5,534 nt of DNA from assembly GCA_019348365.1 (NCBI GenBank), contig JAHWJO010000344.1, positions 1 to 5,534 of the forward strand. Direction: 5' to 3'. The translations under genes were made by a program, and so were the position numbers. This stretch comes from Armatimonadota bacterium (GTDB taxonomy: Bacteria > Armatimonadota > DTGP01 > JAHWJO01). Shown piece by piece: positions 1-4,897 of the stretch. The notes under the pieces are model-generated. The model did not search any database and was not told the origin of the DNA. It worked only from the letters and a program-made list of their open reading frames with translations. Position 1 is the stretch's first letter, and every line of letters starts with the position of its first letter.

Positions 1-44
1 TGGAGCCGGGCAAGGGTCTCATCCCGAACCTGACCTGCCCGTAA
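1..44 (+). CDS. 3' end of an unidentified upstream gene (partial)
   Basis: The frame with codons beginning at position 3 reads EPGKGLIPNLTCP and stops at TAA 42-44. It is preferred over the other two plus frames, which also stop soon, because nearly all of its codons end in G or C, as in dnaE downstream. The hairpin at 104-145 lies 60 nt after this stop, which fits the end of a transcription unit. Only about 13 residues are visible and I recognise no family. It could instead be non-coding. Confidence 0.35.
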   Translation, partial: EPGKGLIPNLTCP

Positions 45-103
45 TCCCCTGATCCCACGGAGAAGCCCTTCCTCCCCGGTGAGGGGCAATTAGATACACA
101 GAA

Positions 104-145
104 CAGAAAGGCGGCTCCCGGAACGCTTCGGGAGCCGCCTTTCTG
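104..145 (+). terminator. Strong hairpin, probable intrinsic terminator (possibly bidirectional)
   Basis: Positions 104-120 and 129-145 are perfect reverse complements (17 bp, GC-rich core GGCGGCTCCCG) around the 8-nt loop GAACGCTT. The arms begin AGAAAGG and end CCTTTCT, so each strand has a short T-rich 3' flank, which allows termination in either direction. There is no long uninterrupted U tract, so efficiency is uncertain. It separates the upstream gene tail from the dnaE promoter region. Confidence 0.75.
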
Positions 146-250
146 ATTCCCTCGGATGAGTTTCTCTCTCTTCTCGTCCGGCGAACTTTCCCCCCACATG
201 ACGCGCATCCGCGCCCCCACGATCCCCGGTGCCCGGTGAACAAACCCGCT

Positions 251-267
251 CCGACAACCGACAACCG
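251..267 (+). repeat. Short tandem heptamer repeat (CCGACAA, about 2.4 copies)
   Basis: The sequence reads CCGACAA CCGACAA CCG. It is short but of the same kind (7-8 nt units repeated head to tail) as the arrays forming the arms of the two inserts within dnaE, though the unit differs. It lies in the dnaE upstream region. The rest of 146-300 shows no convincing gene, RNA or other element. Confidence 0.5.
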
Positions 268-301
268 TTAATGAACCCTTTTCGGAGTCGTTCCGATTCC
301 C

Positions 302-335
302 TTCGCGCCGCACCCCCTCCCCCCTATGATACAAT
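302..335 (+). promoter_or_regulatory. Probable sigma-70-type promoter of the dnaE operon
   Basis: An AT-rich island, TATGATACAAT at 325-335, stands out in GC-rich surroundings and contains two overlapping -10 candidates, TATGAT (325-330) and TACAAT (330-335), each 5/6 to the TATAAT consensus. A weak -35 candidate, TTCGCG at 302-307, lies 17 bp upstream of the first. Transcription would start near 337-342, giving a leader of about 45-50 nt before TTG 388, or an almost leaderless mRNA if ATG 340 were used. The -10 is convincing and the -35 is not. Confidence 0.6.
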
Positions 336-347
336 AGGGATGGAACC

Positions 348-362
348 TACCCCGCCGGGGTG
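348..362 (+). promoter_or_regulatory. Small hairpin in the dnaE leader
   Basis: TACCCC (348-353) can pair with GGGGTG (357-362) around the loop GCC: five Watson-Crick pairs and one G-U pair. It ends 12 nt before the Shine-Dalgarno at 375-380. A competing hairpin, GGTG (359-362) with CACC (367-370), shares bases with it. It could affect ribosome access, but such small stems occur by chance in GC-rich DNA. Confidence 0.25.
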
Positions 363-374
363 CGATCACCGTTC

Positions 375-380
375 AAAGGA
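375..380 (+). promoter_or_regulatory. Shine-Dalgarno supporting the TTG 388 start of dnaE
   Basis: AAAGGA ends 7 nt before TTG 388, a normal spacing. The competing in-frame starts lack this: ATG 340 sits directly against the promoter core with AGGG immediately adjacent, and GTG 229 lies upstream of the promoter. The TTG start also gives MSASFVHLH, which matches the usual short N-terminus of DnaE. Confidence 0.6.
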
Positions 381-387
381 CCCAGGA

Positions 388-3300
388 TTGTCTGCCTCGT
401 TTGTTCACCTGCACGGCCATTCCGCCTACAGCCTCCTCGATGGGGCCGGGAAGATCCCGAACCTCATCGCCCGCGCCGTCGAGCTGGACATGCCTGCCGT
501 CGCCCTCACCGACCATGGCGTGATGTACGGCGCCATCGAATTCTACCTCGCCGCAAAGAAAGCGGGCATCAAGCCCATTGTGGGATGCGAAGTCTACGTG
601 GCCCCCCGCACCCGCTTCGACCGCGACCCCCGCCTGGACAACGAGCAGTACCACCTCGTGCTGCTCGCCCAGAACGCCCAGGGCTACCGCAACCTCTGCC
701 GCCTGGTCAGCACGGGCTACCTCGAAGGGTTCTACTACAAGCCCCGGATCGATCACGACCTCCTCGCCCGGCATTCCGACGGGCTCATCGCCCTCTCCGC
801 CTGCCTCGGCGCGGAAGTGCCCCAGTACCTCATGAAGGGCGATATCGACCGGGCGGCGGAGACCGCGCGCTGGTACCAAAAGCTGTTCGGGCCGGACCGC
901 TATTACCTCGAAGTGCAGGACCACGGCATCCCGGAGCAGGCGCAGGTGAACGTCCACCTCGCCAACTTCGCCGAAGATATGGGCATCCCGCTCATCGCCT
1001 CCAACGATTTCCATTACATCCGGGGCGAAGACCACGAGATGCACGACGTTCTGCTCTGCATCCAGACGAACGCGATGAAGAGCGACCCGAACCGGATGAA
1101 ATTCTTCGCGCCGGAGTTCTACTTCAAGACCCCCGAAGAGATCCATGCCAAGCTCGGGCAGTTCCCCCGCGCGCTGGAAAACACCCTCAAGGTGGCGGAC
1201 CTCTGCAACTTCGAGATGGAGCTGGACACCACCCATCTCCCGCACTACGAGTGCCCTCCCGCCTTTAAGAAGCGCAGGGATCAGGGATCAGGGGTCAGGG
1301 ATCAGGGAGGGTCTTCGGCGCTTCAGAGTCATGCTCGACCAGCCGAAAGCTCCCCGATCCCTGACCCCCGACCCCTGACCCCTGAAGAGGAAGACGATTA
1401 CGATTCCTACCTGCGGCATAAGTGCGAGCAGGCGATCCCGCTGCTCTACCCGAACCCCACGCCGGACCTCTTCGACCGGCTGAACTACGAGCTGAAGGTC
1501 ATCTCCGACAAAGGGTTCTCCGCGTACATGCTCATCGTGGAGGACTTCATCCGGTTCGCCCGGTCCCGGGGGATTCTCGCGGGCGCGAGGGGGTCGGCGG
1601 CGGGGTCGCTCGTCTCGTACCTCCTCGGGTTCACCTACATCGACCCGATCAAATGGGGCCTCCTGTTCGAGCGATTTTTGGTCCCTGAGCGCATCTCCCC
1701 GCCCGACATCGACGTGGACTTCCAGGACAACCGCCGGGACGAGATCATCCAGTACGTCAAGGACAAGTACGGCGAGGACAAGGTCGCGCAGATCATCACC
1801 TTCGGGACGATGGCCGCCCGCGCCGCCGTGCGGGACTCCGCGCGGGTCCTCGGCCTCCCTCCCTTCAAAGCCGACCAGATCGCCAAGCTGATCCCGTTCG
1901 GCATGGGCATCGACGAGGCGATGGAGAGCGTGAGCGAGCTTCAGGCCCTCGCGAAGAACGAGACGGAGGTCGCGGACCTGCTGAAGACCGCGAAAGACCT
2001 CGTCGGGATGCCGCGCCACGCGTCGGTCCACGCCGCCGGCGTCGTCATCGCGAAGGAGCCGCTCGCGGACCTGATCCCCCTCCAGCGGATGAACGACGGC
2101 TCGGTCGTCGTCCAGTTCGACATGCGGAACGTGGAGAAGGCCGGGTTCCTCAAGATGGACTTCCTCGGCCTGACGTACCTCTCCGTCGTGGACACCGCCC
2201 TGGAATTGATCGAGCGGACCACGGGGGAGCGGCTGGACCTCAACCAGATCCCCCTGGACCGCCTGCCCGAGGGCACGCCCGACCCGCCCGGCTTCCTGAA
2301 CTACAACGAGACCTACGATAAGACGTACGCGCTCCTCCAGCGCGGCGAGGGGTCGGCGGTGTTCCAGCTGGAGAGCGAGGGGATGCGCCGCCTCCTCGTG
2401 GATATGAAGCCGACCGAGTTCGAGGACCTGATCGCCATCGCGGCGCTGTACCGCCCCGGCCCGCTCACCAACGGCGACACCCAGGAGTACGTGAAGCGCA
2501 AGCACGGCCTCAGCAAAGTCAATTACATGCACAAGAGCGTCGCCCACATCCTGGAGCCGATCCTGAAGCGCACCTACGGCCTGCTGGTGTACCAGGAGCA
2601 GGTCATGCGGATCGCGGGAGACCTCGCGGGGTTCTCGCCCGCCAAGGCCGACGACCTCCGCAAGGCGATGTCGAAGAAGAACGCGGAGAAGATGGCGGAG
2701 CTGCGGCCCGTCTTCGTGGACGGAGCGGGGCAGCGCGGCGTCACGCCCGAGGTCGCCAACCTGATCTTCGATACGATGGTGACGTTCTCGGCCTACGCCT
2801 TCGGCCTCAACCACTCCGCCGCCTACGCCGTTCTCGCCTACCAGACGGCATGGCTCAAGGCGAACTACCCCGCGCAGTACATGGCTGCTCGGATGACCTC
2901 GGAAATGGAGAACCGGGACAAGGTCGCCCTCTACGTGGAGGAGCTGAAACGCTACGGCATCGAGACCCTCCCGCCCTGCGTCAACGAAAGCCATGTGGAC
3001 TTCACCGTGGAGGTCGTTGGGTCGTTGGGTGATGGGGTCGTCGGGGAAAACCCCAGCCCTTCGATAAAAACTGCGGAAACCGACTCACCCCACGGCCCAA
3101 CGACCCAACGACCCAACGACCCTAAAATTCGGTTCGGGATGGCCGCCATCAAAGGCGTGGGTCAGGCGGCGGTCGAGCATATCCTGGAGCTGCGCCGGAA
3201 GGACGGCCCGTTCACCTCGCTCGGGGACTTCGTCTCGCGGATCGAGCCGAGCATGGTCAACAAGGGCTGCCTGGAATCGCTCATCTCCTGCGGCGCGTTC

Positions 3301-4311
3301 GACGCGCTCCACACGAACCGCCATGCGCTTCTGGAGGTGCTGGACGAGGCGATTCAGATCGCGCAGCGGCTCGCGCGGGAGCGGGCCTCCCAGCAGATGA
3401 GCTGGCTGGGCATGGGCGGGGACGAGCAACACGCCAAACCGACTCTGAACCTTCCCGACGTGCCGGAGTTCGACCAGAAAAAGAAGCTCGCGCTGGAGAA
3501 GGAATTGCTCGGCCTCTACCTCTCCGACCACCCCCTCCGCAGCGCGGCCTTCGCCTTGAAGAAGTACCGGCCCACCCCGATCCGCGCCCTCTCCGAGCTG
3601 GGGGACCGGCAGGACGTGACCCTTGCCGGGATCGTGGCGAACACGAAACGCTCCATCAGCAAGACGAGCAATAAGGAGTGGATGCTGCTCACCCTTGAAG
3701 ACCTGTCGGGGACGATCACCGTCAGCCTGTTCCCCAAAACTTTTGAAGAGTACGGGAATCTCATCGAGAAGGAGAAGATCCTCGTCATCAAGGGCAAGAC
3801 GAGCCACCGGGAACGAGTGCGGTCGGACGACGAGGAGGGGCAGGTGACGGTGGAGGTCTCGGCGGACGAGATCATCGAGGTCAGCGAAAAGGCCCTCGAA
3901 GCCGCCGCCGCGCGTTACGTCGATGAGCGGGGAAGAGACGACGAGCAACGGGCGAATGACGAACGGGTATCGGCGGATGCCTCCGGGCAGGCCGCCGCAC
4001 GAGAGTCTCTCCCTCCGAAAGCTCCCGCAGGGGACGAAGAAGCGGAGATCGGGAGCGATCCTTCATCGTTCCTCCCCCCATCTACCTCGGAGGCCACCGG
4101 TCCCGTCCACGTCCGCCTGCCCGACCCGCTCCCGCGAGAGATCGCGGAAAAGGTGCGGGAGACATTGAGCAAGCATCCGGGTCCGGTCCCCGTCATCCTG
4201 TACAAGAACGGGAGCCGCTGGAAAACGCGATTATCCGTGGGCTTCACGCCGCAGCTCCGGCAGGACCTCAAGCAGATGCTCGGCTCGGATCAAGCCGTTT
4301 GGGTGGAGTGA
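388..4311 (+). CDS. dnaE: DNA polymerase III subunit alpha (DnaE, replicative)
   Basis: This is the catalytic subunit of the chromosomal replicase (1307 aa from TTG 388; ATG 340 would give 1323). In order: an N-terminal PHP domain with all expected metal-site residues (H7, H9, D42, H43, E68, H89, C139, D207, H209), which suggests built-in 3'-5' exonuclease activity; the palm with GARGSAAGS (399-407), catalytic D442 and D444 in PDIDVDF, and D591 in KMDFLGL; fingers motifs RHASVHAAG (543-551), YRPGP (688-692) and YQEQVM (735-740); helix-hairpin-helix (about 917-975); the conserved SDHPL (1046-1050); an OB fold (about 1075-1165); a low-complexity linker (about 1179-1232); and a C-terminal domain. 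Oddities are two in-frame palindromic inserts (residues 296-333 and 876-912), FGLNH at 805-809 where the family has FNKSH, and a GPGRGS loop one residue short. The frame is open throughout. It is promoter-proximal, with the Uma2 gene 4 nt behind. Confidence 0.97.
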   Translation: MSASFVHLHGHSAYSLLDGAGKIPNLIARAVELDMPAVALTDHGVMYGAIEFYLAAKKAGIKPIVGCEVYVAPRTRFDRDPRLDNEQYHLVLLAQNAQGYRNLCRLVSTGYLEGFYYKPRIDHDLLARHSDGLIALSACLGAEVPQYLMKGDIDRAAETARWYQKLFGPDRYYLEVQDHGIPEQAQVNVHLANFAEDMGIPLIASNDFHYIRGEDHEMHDVLLCIQTNAMKSDPNRMKFFAPEFYFKTPEEIHAKLGQFPRALENTLKVADLCNFEMELDTTHLPHYECPPAFKKRRDQGSGVRDQGGSSALQSHARPAESSPIPDPRPLTPEEEDDYDSYLRHKCEQAIPLLYPNPTPDLFDRLNYELKVISDKGFSAYMLIVEDFIRFARSRGILAGARGSAAGSLVSYLLGFTYIDPIKWGLLFERFLVPERISPPDIDVDFQDNRRDEIIQYVKDKYGEDKVAQIITFGTMAARAAVRDSARVLGLPPFKADQIAKLIPFGMGIDEAMESVSELQALAKNETEVADLLKTAKDLVGMPRHASVHAAGVVIAKEPLADLIPLQRMNDGSVVVQFDMRNVEKAGFLKMDFLGLTYLSVVDTALELIERTTGERLDLNQIPLDRLPEGTPDPPGFLNYNETYDKTYALLQRGEGSAVFQLESEGMRRLLVDMKPTEFEDLIAIAALYRPGPLTNGDTQEYVKRKHGLSKVNYMHKSVAHILEPILKRTYGLLVYQEQVMRIAGDLAGFSPAKADDLRKAMSKKNAEKMAELRPVFVDGAGQRGVTPEVANLIFDTMVTFSAYAFGLNHSAAYAVLAYQTAWLKANYPAQYMAARMTSEMENRDKVALYVEELKRYGIETLPPCVNESHVDFTVEVVGSLGDGVVGENPSPSIKTAETDSPHGPTTQRPNDPKIRFGMAAIKGVGQAAVEHILELRRKDGPFTSLGDFVSRIEPSMVNKGCLESLISCGAFDALHTNRHALLEVLDEAIQIAQRLARERASQQMSWLGMGGDEQHAKPTLNLPDVPEFDQKKKLALEKELLGLYLSDHPLRSAAFALKKYRPTPIRALSELGDRQDVTLAGIVANTKRSISKTSNKEWMLLTLEDLSGTITVSLFPKTFEEYGNLIEKEKILVIKGKTSHRERVRSDDEEGQVTVEVSADEIIEVSEKALEAAAARYVDERGRDDEQRANDERVSADASGQAAARESLPPKAPAGDEEAEIGSDPSSFLPPSTSEATGPVHVRLPDPLPREIAEKVRETLSKHPGPVPVILYKNGSRWKTRLSVGFTPQLRQDLKQMLGSDQAVWVE
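1275..1384 (+). repeat. In-frame palindromic repeat insert 1 inside dnaE
   Basis: The left arm (1275-1308) is a tandem 7-mer array, AGGGATC with variants. The right arm (1351-1384) is its imperfect reverse complement, with 30 of 34 positions matching and all four differences transitions. The 42-nt centre contains a smaller nested pair, TTCGGC and GCCGAA. It encodes DnaE residues 296-333, Arg/Asp/Gln/Gly-rich and then Pro-rich, between HLPHYECPPAF and DDYDSYLRHKCEQA, where DnaE proteins normally have only a short linker joining the PHP domain to the polymerase core. I infer a mobile or amplified intergenic repeat that inserted without breaking the frame. Strand assignment is arbitrary. Confidence 0.85.
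3012..3121 (+). repeat. In-frame palindromic repeat insert 2 inside dnaE
   Basis: The outer 18 bp are perfect inverted repeats (3012-3029 and 3104-3121), each made of 8-mer units (TCGTTGGG, and CCCAACGA on the other side). Pairing continues imperfectly inward, and a small GGGG-AAAA-CCCC hairpin lies at 3043-3054. It encodes residues 876-912 between VDFTVE and IRFGMAAIKGVG, motifs that sit almost next to each other in ordinary DnaE proteins. The span is 110 bp, the same as insert 1, but the repeat unit is different. Strand assignment is arbitrary. Confidence 0.85.
3922..4082 (+). repeat. Possible third, degenerate repeat-derived linker in dnaE
   Basis: This stretch encodes a charged and proline-rich low-complexity linker (about residues 1179-1232) between the OB-fold region and the C-terminal domain. 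Its ends are weakly inverted: GATGAGCGGGGAAGAGACGA near 3922 against the complement of TCATCGTTCCTCCCCCCATC at 4063-4082. There is a rough 15-nt direct repeat (ACGAGCAACGGG, then ATGACGAACGGG). It shares the 12-mer CCGAAAGCTCCC (4015-4026) with insert 1 (1343-1354). Linkers here vary in length between species, so an ordinary linker is a fair alternative. Confidence 0.35.
4305..4308 (+). promoter_or_regulatory. Shine-Dalgarno of the Uma2 gene, inside the dnaE end
   Basis: GGAG lies in the final dnaE codons, immediately before the TGA at 4309-4311, and 7 nt ahead of GTG 4316. It supports the GTG start and suggests translational coupling to dnaE. Confidence 0.6.
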
Positions 4312-4315
4312 ACCC

Positions 4316-4888
4316 GTGGAAACGTTAACGTTTGAAAAGTATCTTAAATCGTTTCGCACCGAGCCGGTAGAAAGGCGTCGGTCCGACATCATCAATGGCG
4401 TGAGGACCCCACCCGTCAGTTCCGACTGGACCCATCAACAAGTGCTGGGGGAAGTGCTGCATTACCTGAAGGCATACGAAAGGGAGAAAGGAAGAGGAAA
4501 GGCGCTGCATTCTCCTTTTGACGTTCTCATTCGTCGAGAACCGTTGCAGGTGCGCCAGCCGGACCTCTTTTTCATCAGCAACGAACGTCTGGAGCAGGGA
4601 GGAGGTCCTCCGGAGTGGGGTCCGTTAAGGGTAGCGCCGGAGATAGTGGTAGAAATCCTCTCCATCGGCGAAACCGTTCGCCAGTTGAACTCAAAGCTGG
4701 AAGACTACGCCTCCATCGGGGTGGAGGAATGCTGGATCTTCCAGACCGATCCCCAAACCGTCGAAGTTCTGTATCTCGCGCCGGACGGCTGGGAAAGAGT
4801 AGCCGTTTACAACCGCACGGAGACAGCCCGATCCATGCGCTTCCCCGATCTCCTGATCCCGGTTTCAGAGATCTATTCCCAACAATAA
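4316..4888 (+). CDS. Uma2-family putative restriction-endonuclease-like protein
   Basis: A 190-aa protein of the Uma2 (DUF820) family, which has a PD-(D/E)xK nuclease-like fold and whose cellular role is generally unknown. The family signature is visible: QPDLFFI with D83, PEIVVEILS with E113, K127 in SKLEDY with Y131, then GVEECWIF (135-142). D83, E113 and K127 are the likely catalytic set, so the core looks intact. There is no signal peptide or membrane segment, so it is probably cytoplasmic. The length is normal for the family. It starts at GTG 4 nt after dnaE. Its base composition is unlike its neighbours (45% and 50% G+C in two sampled 60-nt stretches, against 75% in a sampled dnaE stretch), which suggests acquisition by transfer. 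Uma2 genes often occur as many dispersed paralogues, so the link to dnaE may be only positional. I am sure of the family but not of the function. Confidence 0.9.
   Translation: METLTFEKYLKSFRTEPVERRRSDIINGVRTPPVSSDWTHQQVLGEVLHYLKAYEREKGRGKALHSPFDVLIRREPLQVRQPDLFFISNERLEQGGGPPEWGPLRVAPEIVVEILSIGETVRQLNSKLEDYASIGVEECWIFQTDPQTVEVLYLAPDGWERVAVYNRTETARSMRFPDLLIPVSEIYSQQ
4320..4333 (+). promoter_or_regulatory. 14-nt perfect palindrome at the start of the Uma2 gene
   Basis: AAACGTTAACGTTT is identical to its own reverse complement and covers codons 2-6 of the Uma2 gene. With no loop it cannot form a good RNA hairpin, so if functional it would more likely bind a dimeric protein. No promoter is visible just upstream in the dnaE end, which weakens an operator reading. 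Confidence 0.3.
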
Positions 4889-4891
4889 GGA
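4886..4891 (+). promoter_or_regulatory. Shine-Dalgarno of the glycosidase gene, overlapping the Uma2 stop
   Basis: TAAGGA includes the Uma2 stop codon TAA and ends 6 nt before TTG 4898. It supports that start and implies coupled translation within one operon. Confidence 0.6.
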
Positions 4892-4897
4892 TTTGTA

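Noticed and set aside
19..264. Minus-strand 81-codon open frame across the intergenic region
   Set aside because: It runs straight through the perfect hairpin at 104-145 and its product looks like no known protein.
229..339. N-terminal extension of dnaE from GTG 229
   Set aside because: It would include the promoter-like TATGATACAAT and a proline-rich stretch not seen in DnaE proteins, and it has no Shine-Dalgarno.
360..1268. 302-codon plus-strand open frame overlapping the start of dnaE
   Set aside because: Its product is extremely Arg/Pro-rich, and the overlapping dnaE frame encodes an unmistakable PHP domain; this is a shadow frame.
1275..1308. CRISPR-like array
   Set aside because: Units are 7 nt with no spacers, and the region is coding.
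1288..2994. Long open frame on the minus strand opposite dnaE (568 codons)
   Set aside because: It lies opposite strongly conserved dnaE motifs, has no recognisable domain, and is expected from high G+C at third codon positions.
1275..3121. Inteins as the cause of the dnaE inserts
   Set aside because: The inserts are only about 37 residues, lack splicing motifs, and are not at catalytic sites; their DNA is palindromic tandem repeat instead.
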